Assembly (NCBI GenBank): GCA_918241715.1
Contig: CAKJYB010000050.1
Coordinates: 1 to 30,394 of the forward strand
Source of the DNA: Clostridiales bacterium
GTDB lineage: Bacteria; Bacillota; Clostridia; Christensenellales; UBA1242
Reading direction: 5' to 3'
Length of the DNA stretch: 30,394 nucleotides
The notes beneath the pieces are model-generated. The model saw nothing but the letters and a program-made list of their open reading frames with translations. It had not been told where the DNA came from and ran no database searches. Every line of letters starts with the position of its first letter. Positions within the stretch are counted from its first letter, which is position 1. The translations under genes were made by a program, and so were the position numbers. Shown piece by piece: positions 1 to 8,653 of the stretch.

Positions 1-11
1 TTTACACTCTT

Positions 12-40
12 ATTCTAGTCTAAAAAACTTGTTATGTCAA
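12..40 (-). promoter_or_regulatory. Promoter firing left out of the window
   Basis: On the minus strand a perfect -35 TTGACA (plus 35-40) is followed after 17 bp by TAGAAT (plus 12-17). The predicted start is near position 5, so the gene served lies beyond the left edge and cannot be identified. The rest of 1-104 shows no gene and no convincing hairpin. Confidence 0.55.
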
Positions 41-104
41 CAAAATTTGCATCAATTATTCTTATGTTCTACATATTTTTTTCATTCTTAAACGACAATT
101 TTCT

Positions 105-821
105 TTAGTTTCTTTTTGTAAGAAACGTCCAACCTAGCAGACTTTTGAAAAGAACGGCCCAATAAGTGAGTCTTGCGCTATCCAAAAAATCTTTGCATAC
201 AGAAACTTCTTTCTCTGAAAAATACTCTCTAAGGTAGTCAAGTGCAAAGGTTGACGCTTCTTTTTCAATTTTTATTTCTCTATATTTAAGAAACAACGAA
301 TACATGAAAACAAAAAGGGCAAGGCCGGCAAATCCTATCGAAACATAAATCCATGCAATAGGCTCTAAAACCCCAAAGAAAAACAAAACGGCAAAAACTA
401 TTGCAATCAAAACGTTTGGCAAAAAGAAGTGGCTGACAATTCTAACTCTTCTTCTAAGATTGAAGTGTTTTTTGAGTGTGTCCCCAGACGCATCTTGTCT
501 GGCATGCCCAAGTTCGTGAGCAATTGTTGACATTGATGCAAGGCTGTTTGAGTTCATTGTTGATGTGCTTAAAGCAACAACTCCGTTTCCGTAATGATCA
601 CAATGCTCTTCGCATCTTGCAAGTGCAAGTCTCTCTCCAAAATGATTTTGATTTATTTCTGAAACAAAATCCATTGTTGTTATTCCACGTGAATTTCCGT
701 ATTGTCTTGCTTCTTGCAAGGCTCTATAATAATTTTCGCCAGAAAAACTTGCAATGGCAAGCCCAATGCAAAGCAAAACAACAAATATTCCACCCAATGC
801 AATCAAAATGTAAGTTATCAT
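105..821 (-). CDS. YugP-like membrane-anchored neutral zinc metallopeptidase
   Basis: A 238-residue protein with an N-terminal membrane segment (about residues 2-25), the zinc-protease motif HELGH at residues 102-106 followed by ARQ, two further hydrophobic segments (about 130-178), and a later KEAS..A stretch near residue 187 that could supply the third zinc ligand. This layout and length match the YugP/Zn_peptidase_2 family of Firmicutes membrane peptidases, whose substrates are mostly unknown. It lies 39 bp after the transpeptidase gene on the same strand, but has its own candidate promoter (828-856). No Shine-Dalgarno precedes the ATG; the -10 box ends 6 bases before it, so the mRNA may be leaderless. 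Family assignment is confident; physiological role is not known. Confidence 0.85.
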   Translation of the reverse strand: MITYILIALGGIFVVLLCIGLAIASFSGENYYRALQEARQYGNSRGITTMDFVSEINQNHFGERLALARCEEHCDHYGNGVVALSTSTMNSNSLASMSTIAHELGHARQDASGDTLKKHFNLRRRVRIVSHFFLPNVLIAIVFAVLFFFGVLEPIAWIYVSIGFAGLALFVFMYSLFLKYREIKIEKEASTFALDYLREYFSEKEVSVCKDFLDSARLTYWAVLFKSLLGWTFLTKRN

Positions 822-827
822 GTTTTT

Positions 828-856
828 ATTATAGAAAAATTTTTTTGTTTTAGCAA
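828..856 (-). promoter_or_regulatory. Promoter of the zinc metallopeptidase gene
   Basis: On the minus strand TTGCTA (plus 851-856), 17-bp spacer, TATAAT (plus 828-833). The predicted transcription start, seven bases past the -10 box, is position 821, the A of the start codon itself. Confidence 0.5.
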
Positions 857-860
857 CTTT

Positions 861-2756
861 TTAAGTGATAATTAAAACCACTTGCCCCTTATACAAAATT
901 GTTCCTGCCGGTGGAAGTTGTTGTTTTACAAAACTCCCTTCTCCTGCAATTTCATATTCAAGTCCAACTTTCTTAAGTTCGGCCACGGCGTTTGCTATGC
1001 TATAACCAGTGATTTGTGGCATAACAACTTCTTGCAAAACAACGCTTTTGTCGTCTTTTGGAATGTCAAACATCTCAAAAAATTTTGCAAAAAATTCTCT
1101 TCCATAAGGCGCCGCAACAATAGAGCCATAGTATGCTCCTGCACTTGCTTCGTCAACCAAAATCATAAACAAATATTCTGGGCAATCTGCCGGATAGGTG
1201 CCAATAAAACTTGAAATATACTTTCCCTGTGCTATTGCTCCGGTTTCGTTATATTTTTGTGCTGTTCCCGTCTTTCCACCAACGTTGTATCCTTCAACAA
1301 ATGTGTAGTTTCCTTTTTTGTTTTCAGCAAATTGCAAAAGTTGGTTTACAATTTGACTTGTTTTGCTGGACACAACTTTTTTCTCTTTTATTGTTGGTGA
1401 AAATGTGATTTTTCCGTTTCCGTTTTCAACTTTTTTGATTACGCTTGGCGTTTTCCATATTCCATCTCCGGTTATTCCTGCAACTGCAGACAAAAGCTGA
1501 ATTGGAGTAACAGCAATTGCGTGGCCAAACCCCATACGTGCCAAGTCGACATTTTTGACGTCTTTCTTTTTCATTAAAATTCCACTGCTTTCACCCTGAA
1601 TTGTTATTCCTGTTTTCTTTCCAAGACCAAACTTTTCCATATAAGAAAAAAATCTGTCTTTTCCAAGTCTTAGTGCCAAATCCATAAAACAGCAGTTGCA
1701 GGAGTTTGCAAACGCTTCTTTAAGTGTTTGACTTCCATGCCCTATTGTTCTCCAGCACTTGATTCTTTGTCCGTCTACAATTCGATATCCCGGACAATAA
1801 AAATGGTCGTTTAAATTTGTGATACCCTCTTCAAGAGCAGCAGCCAAAGTCAAAATTTTGAAAGTTGAGCCCGGTTCGTAAGTGTCAGTAACGGCCGTCA
1901 TTCTCCCCTGTGAAAAAAGTTTTTCAAGGTCGTCTCTGGGCACTTCGTTTAAATCAAAACTTGGTTTTGAAGAAATTGCCAAAACTTCGCTTGTTTTTGC
2001 ATTCATAACAATCCCTGTAATGCCTTTTGCTTTTTGTTCGTCAAAAGCCTTTTTCAATATTTGCTCTAGAAGAATTTGGATTTTGCTGTTTATGGTAAGC
2101 GTTACATCGTCTCCAGCAATTCCGTTTACATAATATCTCAAACTTCCACCAATTTCTTTTCCCTGCAAATCGCTTTGTACATAACTATACCCGTCTGTTC
2201 CGGCAAGATAATCATTTAAAAAGGCTTCAAGCCCTGCCTGTCCAACATTGTCAACAGAAGAAAAGCCCAAAAGTTGTGTCAACATATCTCCATACACATA
2301 GTGTCTTCCAACATTTTCCGAAAGATATATGCCGTCCAGTTTTTGATTGTAAATTTCTTCTGCTTGATCGGACGAAATTTGCATCTTTAAAAGCACTTCT
2401 GATGTGTTTTTGTTTGAAAGTTTCTTTTCCAACTTTTCTGGGCTTTGTTCAAGTATTTTTGACAAAATTTCTGCTTCCGTGTGTGGATTTTTGATCTCTC
2501 TGCCACGTGCATACACATTGTATGTTGTAAAACTTACAGCAAGTGTATCTCCTGTGGTATCAAAAAAAGAGCCACGTTTTGCAGTCAAGGATAAATCTCT
2601 TGTCCACTGCTGAGTTGCTCTTTGTTGAAGCGTTTTTCCGTCTTTTATTTGCACTATAAACAACCTTACCCCAAGCACACAAAAGATTGTAATCAAAACT
2701 AAAAACACAGATTTAATTCTCTTTTGTAGTGAATGTAGCGTGTATTGTTTTTGCAA
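861..2756 (-). CDS. Class B penicillin-binding protein (SpoVD/FtsI-type transpeptidase) with PASTA domain
   Basis: Peptidoglycan D,D-transpeptidase of 631 residues acting on the outer face of the membrane. Seen in the sequence: one N-terminal membrane anchor (about 14-36), a dimerisation region, then the three penicillin-binding motifs in order, STFK at 297-300 (catalytic Ser297), SCN at 352-354 and KTG at 495-497, and a C-terminal PASTA domain (about 570-631). The gene follows rsmH and the FtsL-like gene, the usual mraW-ftsL-pbp order of the division/cell-wall cluster. Start codon is TTG at 2756, placed 3 bases after the stop of the FtsL-like gene with a G-rich run (GGGGG) six bases upstream as the likely ribosome site; no ATG is available near the anchor. 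Whether it serves septation (FtsI) or spore cortex (SpoVD) cannot be decided from sequence alone. Confidence 0.92.
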   Translation of the reverse strand: MQKQYTLHSLQKRIKSVFLVLITIFCVLGVRLFIVQIKDGKTLQQRATQQWTRDLSLTAKRGSFFDTTGDTLAVSFTTYNVYARGREIKNPHTEAEILSKILEQSPEKLEKKLSNKNTSEVLLKMQISSDQAEEIYNQKLDGIYLSENVGRHYVYGDMLTQLLGFSSVDNVGQAGLEAFLNDYLAGTDGYSYVQSDLQGKEIGGSLRYYVNGIAGDDVTLTINSKIQILLEQILKKAFDEQKAKGITGIVMNAKTSEVLAISSKPSFDLNEVPRDDLEKLFSQGRMTAVTDTYEPGSTFKILTLAAALEEGITNLNDHFYCPGYRIVDGQRIKCWRTIGHGSQTLKEAFANSCNCCFMDLALRLGKDRFFSYMEKFGLGKKTGITIQGESSGILMKKKDVKNVDLARMGFGHAIAVTPIQLLSAVAGITGDGIWKTPSVIKKVENGNGKITFSPTIKEKKVVSSKTSQIVNQLLQFAENKKGNYTFVEGYNVGGKTGTAQKYNETGAIAQGKYISSFIGTYPADCPEYLFMILVDEASAGAYYGSIVAAPYGREFFAKFFEMFDIPKDDKSVVLQEVVMPQITGYSIANAVAELKKVGLEYEIAGEGSFVKQQLPPAGTILYKGQVVLIIT

Positions 2757-2759
2757 ATT

Positions 2760-3452
2760 CTAACCCCCAAAAAGTCCACTTATGAAATTACAGAATTTGT
2801 CAAACCAATTTGTTTTCTTTCCAAGGTCTCCAGCCGGATTTATTTCTTCTGGATATGTATCTAAAAACTCCATGCTCTTTTTTGTTGTGTCAAGGTTTGC
2901 AATGTTTTTTAAATACTTTGGAAGATTTACTTCATAAAACTCCGTTTCAACGCTTGAAAGTGAAGCAGAATAGTGGTCCAAAAGTGCAATATTTGTAACA
3001 CACAAAACACCAGAAATTGCAAGTCCAACGGCAAGTGCAATTCCAAATTTTTTGTTTCTCTTTTTTCTTTCTTTTGGTCTTTCTGTTTGTTCTTCGATTT
3101 TGTGAAGTTTTATGACTTTTTTGTTTGTTTCAATAAGATCATAGTTTGGTTTTTCAATGATATTTTCGTTTTCTGTTTTTTCTTCGTATTGCTCTTTTAT
3201 AAGTTCTTCTTTCTCCTGTTGTAAAACCTTTTCGTTTTTCTTGTCTTCCATTCTCATCATGTCGCCAAGCGTTGCGTTTTGGAAAGATTTTATATATTCT
3301 GTTTGGTATTCTTCTTGTGGTTCTGCCTTTTCAATCTGCTGTTCTTCCGTCAAAATAGGAGCAGAAATTTCTTCTGTTTTTACTTCCGTTTCTTGTTGGA
3401 TTTCTTTCTCTGTTTTTACTTCTGTTTCGGTCTCTGCAACAAGTCTTTCCAT
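2760..3452 (-). CDS. FtsL-like bitopic membrane protein with long charged N-terminal tail
   Basis: A 230-residue protein with one clear membrane segment (about residues 136-158, preceded by a Lys/Arg cluster) and a roughly 70-residue outer tail. Position between rsmH and a class B PBP is the classic site of ftsL, whose product joins the FtsB/DivIC divisome subcomplex; the assignment rests on topology and synteny, not on a recognisable sequence motif. Typical FtsL proteins are about 100-120 residues, so the 130-residue, Glu/Lys-rich cytoplasmic part is an extension; it contains the repeat ETEVKTE at residues 9-15 and 21-27. Start chosen at ATG 3452 because AAAGGAG lies upstream (12-14 bases); an in-frame GTG at 3521 would overlap rsmH and has no ribosome site. 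Confidence 0.65.
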   Translation of the reverse strand: MERLVAETETEVKTEKEIQQETEVKTEEISAPILTEEQQIEKAEPQEEYQTEYIKSFQNATLGDMMRMEDKKNEKVLQQEKEELIKEQYEEKTENENIIEKPNYDLIETNKKVIKLHKIEEQTERPKERKKRNKKFGIALAVGLAISGVLCVTNIALLDHYSASLSSVETEFYEVNLPKYLKNIANLDTTKKSMEFLDTYPEEINPAGDLGKKTNWFDKFCNFISGLFGG

Positions 3453-3489
3453 AGTAATATATTTCTCTCCTTTTTTGATTATTCTTTTG

Positions 3490-4425
3490 TCAGATTTTTT
3501 CCACAATTCTAAGTTTTGCACAGGTGCTTCTGCTGTTTGTTTTTTGCTCTTCCATTGTCGCTACAACAGGCTTTTTTGAAACAAGTCTAACGCTTGCCTT
3601 ATGTCCACATATACAAATTGGAGTCTTTGGTGGACAAACGCAGTCCGTGCTTGCAAGTTTGAAAACGTTTTTTACTATCCTGTCTTCAAGGCTGTGGAAT
3701 GTAAGCACTGCTCCACGCCCATCTTTGTTTAACATTTCCGCAAGTTCATTTAGAAGTGTGTCAAGACCTTCAAGTTCTCCGTTTACAAAAATTCTTATAG
3801 CCTGAAAGACTTTTTTTGATGCCCCACCACGTGAGTAAACCACTTTTTTTGGAAGACTATTTTCAATTATGTCTCTAAGTTGAAAAGTTGTTTCAATTTT
3901 CTTTTCCTGTCTTGCTTTTACAATGTTTTTTGCAATAACTTTTGCAAACTCTTCTTCTCCATATTCAAAGAATATTTTTGAAAGTTGTTCTTGTGAAAAA
4001 GTGTTTACAATTTCTTCTGCCGTCAAAACATCTTCACTTCGGTCCATTCTCATATCAAGTTTTCCGTCGTGAACAAAAGAAAAACCCCTTTCTCCTTCGT
4101 CAATTTGATAAGAACTTACACCCAAATCAATCAAAAAGCCGTCTATTTTGTTTACTCCCATTTCTTTAAGCACTTTTGGTGCATCTTTATAGTTGCTTTT
4201 TATTAAAGTGATTTTGTCTTTAAACTTTTCCAAAGTTTTTGTGCTTTTGTCTATTGCGTCTTGGTCTCTGTCAAAAGCGTAGAGATGTCCAGTTTTTAAT
4301 CTTTTTGCAATTTCAAAAGAATGTCCACCACCACCAACTGTGCAATCAACATAAATTCCGTTTTGTTTAATGTTTAACCCTTCGATGACTTCGTTTAACA
4401 TGACAGGGACATGTTTGAATTCCAT
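3490..4425 (-). CDS. rsmH: 16S rRNA (cytosine1402-N4)-methyltransferase RsmH (MraW)
   Basis: A 311-residue SAM-dependent methyltransferase that modifies C1402 in the decoding centre of 16S rRNA. Family signatures seen: N-terminal HVPVMLNEV, the SAM-binding VDCTVGGGGHS (about 26-36), LIDLGVSSYQ, ERGFSF and DMRMD, and the C-terminal TFHSLEDRIVK. Full length for the family. An AGGAG five bases before the ATG and a promoter at 4446-4474 mark it as the first gene of a unit with the FtsL-like and PBP genes. mraZ, which often precedes rsmH, is absent; instead the neighbour upstream is the large CvpA-like gene, separated by a terminator. Confidence 0.97.
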   Translation of the reverse strand: MEFKHVPVMLNEVIEGLNIKQNGIYVDCTVGGGGHSFEIAKRLKTGHLYAFDRDQDAIDKSTKTLEKFKDKITLIKSNYKDAPKVLKEMGVNKIDGFLIDLGVSSYQIDEGERGFSFVHDGKLDMRMDRSEDVLTAEEIVNTFSQEQLSKIFFEYGEEEFAKVIAKNIVKARQEKKIETTFQLRDIIENSLPKKVVYSRGGASKKVFQAIRIFVNGELEGLDTLLNELAEMLNKDGRGAVLTFHSLEDRIVKNVFKLASTDCVCPPKTPICICGHKASVRLVSKKPVVATMEEQKTNSRSTCAKLRIVEKI

Positions 4426-4445
4426 TTTCTCTCCTATTTTTCAAA

Positions 4446-4474
4446 AGTATATCACAAAAGTTTTGTTATTCCAA
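4446..4474 (-). promoter_or_regulatory. Promoter of the rsmH-ftsL-pbp unit
   Basis: Minus strand TTGGAA (plus 4469-4474), 17-bp spacer, TATACT (plus 4446-4451), ending about 20 bp before the rsmH start. It lies just downstream of the terminator of the preceding gene, which supports independent transcription. Confidence 0.5.
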
Positions 4475-4475
4475 C

Positions 4476-4508
4476 AAAAAAGAGTCTGCAAAAAGCAAAC
4501 TCTTTTTT
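4476..4508 (-). terminator. Rho-independent terminator of the 970-residue membrane protein gene
   Basis: Arms 4476-4485 and 4499-4508 (AAAAAAGAGT/ACTCTTTTTT) extended by TGC/GCA around an A-rich loop; on the minus strand the stem is followed by a T-run. It starts 8 bases after the stop codon at 4517. Confidence 0.75.
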
Positions 4509-4516
4509 TGTTTGTT

Positions 4517-7429
4517 TTAGTTTAATCCAAGAATACTCTTAAGTCTTGCAGCAACTTCGTCGCTGAATGTTTCGTCAATTTTTTGTTCTGCAAGTGCCTT
4601 TTCTTCTTCTGTCAAAGAACTTGTGTCAACAACTTCTCTTGCAGAATCAGCTTCTATAATTGTGTTTAAGTCGTCAAGGATTTCCAACAAATCTTCTTCT
4701 TCGTATCCGCTAAACACTCCGTTTATTGCATTCATAAATTGTTCTGGATTGTCTTTGATTGAAATTCCTTCAACAGCGTCTTTCATGTCTTGTGCAAGGT
4801 CAACGGCAGAATCAATTTCTGTAAACTTTTCTTGATAGTTTATTGTGTAGTAAACGTCTGTATTTTCTGTTGGGTTGATAATTGCTTTTACATCTTTATA
4901 ATAGTCGTTTGTTGGTGTTCCAGAGAAGTCTCCCATTGTGTCGCCGGTTGCAAACCAGATAAGGTCGTTGAATATGTTTTCAAACACTCCATTTTCTGCT
5001 GCATTTTCTTTTAATGCGTCCAAAACTTGACCAACTTCTTCAAATCCCAAATCGTCTGCATCAAGAATGATATTCAACAAACTTTCCAAAACGTCGATTG
5101 CGTTTTCGTCTGTTTGCAACAAAGCTACGTCTGTTGTTGGATTTTTTGATGTTGCGTCTTCAATTGCTTCGTCAATCTTTTCAAACAATGTGTTTGTAAG
5201 GTTTTTGCATACGCTTGAAGCAAAGACATTTTCCATAACTCTTGCGAATTGTGATTTTCCTTCAATCTGGTTTTCAAGCAATTCTTTAAACAACTTATCA
5301 CTCTCAAAACCATTTGCCAAGATATATTCAAAGCATGTGTAATGTGAACCAGATTCTTCTATATCTCCAGCATGCAAATACTTCATTGCGTTGCCCATGT
5401 AAGTAAGTTGTTGTTTCCATTTTGCGTAGGTGTCATTTTCTCCTTCAAGGTCTTCAAAGTTGAGAAGATTGTTTGTTCCGTCTTTCAAAACTCCAATAAC
5501 CTTGTCGAAAATTTTTTCTTTTATGCTTGGGCTTGTTGTGCTGATTTCGTGGAATGGAAGCACAATCTCATTAAAGATTTGTGGGTCTTCAGCAATTTCG
5601 TCAATTATGCTGTTTATAATGTTTGCAATTGGTGGAAGATCCATTGTTACGGCTTCCAACAAACCAATAGGATCTACTCCTTCACCCATGTTGATTTGTA
5701 TTCCTTGAACTCTTGAAACAGGTCCTTTGATGTATGTCATGAGTTTTGTATATGAGTCTAACTTTGTTGTAGTTTCGTCGTTTTCGTTGTATCCATAAAC
5801 TTCATCACCCAAAAGCTCTACGCCATAACGTTTTAAGATGTTGTCAACAACATAAACCTTTTCGTCTCTTACTCCTTCTTCAATTGGAAGAACGAAGATG
5901 TCCATATTTCTTGCAGTATCAAGAGTATCGCCGATTTTTGTAAGAATGTTTCCTACGTTTGAAATCTTGCCAAGATTTTTTATTGGGTCGCCTTCTGTAA
6001 GTTTTGTCAAACTTAACCCATCAGTCTTTAAATCTTCATTGAGATTGTAGATGTTTTTTGCAATTGTTACAACGTCATCAATAAATGTTGTTTTGATTGA
6101 AGCATTTTTGTTTAATTCAACATCAATTGTTGCGTCTTGTTTAATGTTTTTGTCGATAACACCAGAAAGAACATCGATAACAAGGTCAAAGTTATCGTCA
6201 ACAACGTTGAGTTTTGAAACTTTTGAAAAGTTGTTTCTTACAATTCCTTCGTTGTCTACAATAAACTCCAAAATTTCTTCAATGCTTGCGTTGAGTGGGT
6301 CAAGATCGCTAATCTTTTTTACAAGTCTATCTTTGAAAACGTTGTCTGTTACGTCCATCAAAAGAAGCGCATCGTGCTTTATATATTTTTGAACATCAAA
6401 ACTTGCTCTTTCAAATTTTGGTTGAAGTCTCTCAACAATTTCACCGATAAGTTGTTTGTCTATCATCGGATAATCAACTTTAAGTTCGTCATAATTTACA
6501 ACGACATCTCTGATTGTTTCTGTGATGACAGCTTTAAAAATTCCACTATCAATAACTTTTTCTGCGCTGTCCAAAAACTTTCCAACAGATATTTCATAGT
6601 TTTTGTCTACAACAACGGAATTGTAAACGTATGTGAATTTGTTGTAAGCGTCTGCGCACGCTGCAAGGTCTTTTCTAAAATATATTTTTTCTCCGTTTAT
6701 TTTTGTGTTTGAAAGTCCATCAAAAAACAGATTGTTTACACCACCAAAAGATACAACTTTTGTAAGAACGCTGTCGTTAAACATTCCCATATATTTTGTT
6801 ACATTTTCTGGAATCATGTCTTTTGCAAATTCGTTTATTGTTTTGAGTTTTCCATCTTCTATAATCGATGCTGACGATGTTGCTTGTGGCTCTTGAATGA
6901 GTGCTTCTGCTGTAAGTGTGAGTGATGTGATTGGTGCAAACGTCAAGAACATTAACAAGAAACCTTCAATTGTTCCAACCAAAGCACCCAAAAGTCTTCT
7001 TGGTTTGTGTTTTTTAAAGTCTTCTTTTTTGCTTCCAAAACTTACTCTTGCCACAACCAAATAAATGATTTCAAAAAGTCCACAAATCACAGCTTCAATT
7101 GCCATGAAAACTACCGGACTTGCAACTGCTCTCGGAATGTTTGTTGCAAAATCGCTTATTGATTTAAATTTTGAGATATCAAATGATTTTTCAATCATGT
7201 TTAAGATATATTGACTGATTGTTGTTCTGGATCCACCAATGTTGATTTTTATTCCAAGCACGGCGTTTGTGATAACCTTTGTCAACAAGAATGCAAGAAT
7301 CACGCTTAGAATGATAAATCCAAGGTGAATTCCACTTCTTTTAATTCCCCTTATAAGACCGACTAAAAAACCTATCAACAGGAAAAGAACAAATACTCCT
7401 ATCAATCCCCATTTTATCGCTGTATCCAT
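4517..7429 (-). CDS. Large membrane protein with CvpA-like N terminus and long acidic domain
   Basis: A 970-residue protein. The first about 190 residues hold four or so hydrophobic segments (about 7-27, 33-53, 100-125, 148-172) with the glycine-rich first helix and GLIRGIKR turn typical of CvpA/colicin V production-like proteins, which are usually only 160-250 residues long. The remaining roughly 770 residues are hydrophilic, rich in Asp, Glu, Asn and Ile/Val, with no signal I recognise; they could be helical. AAAGGAG nine bases before the ATG, a promoter at 7484-7512 and a downstream terminator indicate a single-gene unit. Function unknown. CvpA-type proteins have been linked to envelope stress and secretion, but nothing in the sequence shows that this one does the same. 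Confidence 0.75.
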   Translation of the reverse strand: MDTAIKWGLIGVFVLFLLIGFLVGLIRGIKRSGIHLGFIILSVILAFLLTKVITNAVLGIKINIGGSRTTISQYILNMIEKSFDISKFKSISDFATNIPRAVASPVVFMAIEAVICGLFEIIYLVVARVSFGSKKEDFKKHKPRRLLGALVGTIEGFLLMFLTFAPITSLTLTAEALIQEPQATSSASIIEDGKLKTINEFAKDMIPENVTKYMGMFNDSVLTKVVSFGGVNNLFFDGLSNTKINGEKIYFRKDLAACADAYNKFTYVYNSVVVDKNYEISVGKFLDSAEKVIDSGIFKAVITETIRDVVVNYDELKVDYPMIDKQLIGEIVERLQPKFERASFDVQKYIKHDALLLMDVTDNVFKDRLVKKISDLDPLNASIEEILEFIVDNEGIVRNNFSKVSKLNVVDDNFDLVIDVLSGVIDKNIKQDATIDVELNKNASIKTTFIDDVVTIAKNIYNLNEDLKTDGLSLTKLTEGDPIKNLGKISNVGNILTKIGDTLDTARNMDIFVLPIEEGVRDEKVYVVDNILKRYGVELLGDEVYGYNENDETTTKLDSYTKLMTYIKGPVSRVQGIQINMGEGVDPIGLLEAVTMDLPPIANIINSIIDEIAEDPQIFNEIVLPFHEISTTSPSIKEKIFDKVIGVLKDGTNNLLNFEDLEGENDTYAKWKQQLTYMGNAMKYLHAGDIEESGSHYTCFEYILANGFESDKLFKELLENQIEGKSQFARVMENVFASSVCKNLTNTLFEKIDEAIEDATSKNPTTDVALLQTDENAIDVLESLLNIILDADDLGFEEVGQVLDALKENAAENGVFENIFNDLIWFATGDTMGDFSGTPTNDYYKDVKAIINPTENTDVYYTINYQEKFTEIDSAVDLAQDMKDAVEGISIKDNPEQFMNAINGVFSGYEEEDLLEILDDLNTIIEADSAREVVDTSSLTEEEKALAEQKIDETFSDEVAARLKSILGLN

Positions 7430-7483
7430 AAAATTGATCTCCTTTATTTTATTTTACATAAAACAAATGCTTTTACCAAACAT

Positions 7484-7512
7484 ATTATACTCAAAAAATA
7501 TTATTTCTTCAA
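7484..7512 (-). promoter_or_regulatory. Promoter of the CvpA-like membrane protein gene
   Basis: Minus strand TTGAAG (plus 7507-7512), 17-bp spacer, TATAAT (plus 7484-7489). The -35 box sits inside the last codons of recF. Confidence 0.5.
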
Positions 7513-8583
7513 GCCCCCATTTTCAATAAAATAAAGCTTTCCTTCAAGTTTTTTCTCATCTGTGCAAGTTATAAAAGTTTGAGTTCTGTCCACAAATTTT
7601 AAAAGCCTGCGTTGTCTGTCTGTATCAAGTTCTGAAAAGACGTCATCTAAAAGCAAAATTGGATATTCTCCGTTTATATTATACATATTTTCAAGTTCTG
7701 CAAGTTTAAGCGAAAGTCCAACCGTTCTCTGTTGTCCTTGAGAACCAAAATTTTTGACTTCAACACCATTTAAAAAGATGTCTATATCGTCTCTGTGAAC
7801 GCCAAGTGTTGTATATCCAAGTTTGTAGTCTTTTGAAACATTTTTCTTTAGAAGTTTGTCTAAGTTTTTTTCAAAATTTTCGTCAAGTTCTACCCCACAC
7901 CCACACAAATAGTTGAGCAAAAGTTCTTCTTTTCCACCACTTATATAAGAATGTGCTTTTTGAGCATAAGGCAAAATTTCTTCAACAAACTTTTTTCTTT
8001 CAAAGGCAATATATTTTGCTGATGAGATAAGAGCCCTATCCCAAATGTCAATTGTCTCCAAAACGGCATCTATTGTTTGGCTGTTTTTCAAAAGTTTGTT
8101 TCGATTTGCCAAGATTTTTTCGTATCTTGAAAGTTGATAAAAATATCTCTTGTTGTTTTGGGATATGTCTATGTCCATAAATCTTCTTCTTTCTTCTGGG
8201 CTTTCTCTTACAAGTTTAAGCTCTTGTGGAGAGAAGAAAACTATGTTTACTTCTCCAATAAGTTCTCCAATTTTTCTTATTGGAAGAGAGTTTATTTTTA
8301 TCTCTTTTTTGCCTGTGTTTGAAATCCTTACTTCAATGGTTTTGTCTGTGTATTTTCTGTTTGCAACAAGTTTTACAAAAAGGTTTTCGCTTCCCCATTT
8401 TATAAGTTCTTTGTCCTTGCAAGATTTAAAACTTTTTCCTATGCAACAATAATATATGCTCTCAAGCAAATTTGTTTTCCCTTGAGCATTTTTTCCAATA
8501 AAAATATTAACCTTTTCGTCAAAGTTGATTTTAAGGTTTTGATAGTTTCTAAAGTTTGAAATTGTAAGGCTTTCTATCTTCAT
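7501..8583 (-). CDS. recF: DNA replication and repair protein RecF
   Basis: A 360-residue SMC-like ATPase that helps load RecA at gaps in the RecFOR pathway. Seen: N-terminal MKIESLTISNFRNY, Walker A GKNAQGKT (30-37), the signature region QGQQRTVGLSLKLAE and Walker B LLLLDDVFSELD near the C terminus. Length is normal. In most Firmicutes recF follows dnaN on the same strand; here it is divergent from dnaA on the other side of the origin. No Shine-Dalgarno is visible before the ATG; a -10 box (TAAAAT) ends 7 bases upstream, so translation may begin on a leaderless or nearly leaderless mRNA. Confidence 0.95.
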   Translation of the reverse strand: MKIESLTISNFRNYQNLKINFDEKVNIFIGKNAQGKTNLLESIYYCCIGKSFKSCKDKELIKWGSENLFVKLVANRKYTDKTIEVRISNTGKKEIKINSLPIRKIGELIGEVNIVFFSPQELKLVRESPEERRRFMDIDISQNNKRYFYQLSRYEKILANRNKLLKNSQTIDAVLETIDIWDRALISSAKYIAFERKKFVEEILPYAQKAHSYISGGKEELLLNYLCGCGVELDENFEKNLDKLLKKNVSKDYKLGYTTLGVHRDDIDIFLNGVEVKNFGSQGQQRTVGLSLKLAELENMYNINGEYPILLLDDVFSELDTDRQRRLLKFVDRTQTFITCTDEKKLEGKLYFIENGGLKK

Positions 8584-8590
8584 ATATGGT

Positions 8591-8618
8591 ATTTTATCAT
8601 AAAATTTTTAAATATCAA
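8591..8618 (-). promoter_or_regulatory. Promoter of recF
   Basis: Minus strand TTGATA (plus 8613-8618), 16-bp spacer, TAAAAT (plus 8591-8596); the predicted start falls at 8583-8584, at the recF start codon. TATGAT at 8596-8601 is an alternative -10 box. Confidence 0.45.
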
Positions 8619-8624
8619 AGTTGC

Positions 8625-8653
8625 TTGACAATTTATTTTTGTTTACTTATAAT
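8625..8653 (+). promoter_or_regulatory. Promoter of dnaA
   Basis: Consensus TTGACA (8625-8630), exactly 17 bp, consensus TATAAT (8648-8653). Predicted start near 8660 gives a leader of about 20 bases to the ATG at 8680. A second TATAAT at 8659-8664 has no good -35 partner. No DnaA box overlaps, so classic DnaA autorepression at this promoter is not visible. Confidence 0.8.

Noticed and set aside
3453..3521. In-frame GTG extension of the FtsL-like gene into rsmH
   Set aside because: No ribosome site before GTG 3521, it overlaps rsmH, and ATG 3452 has AAAGGAG upstream.
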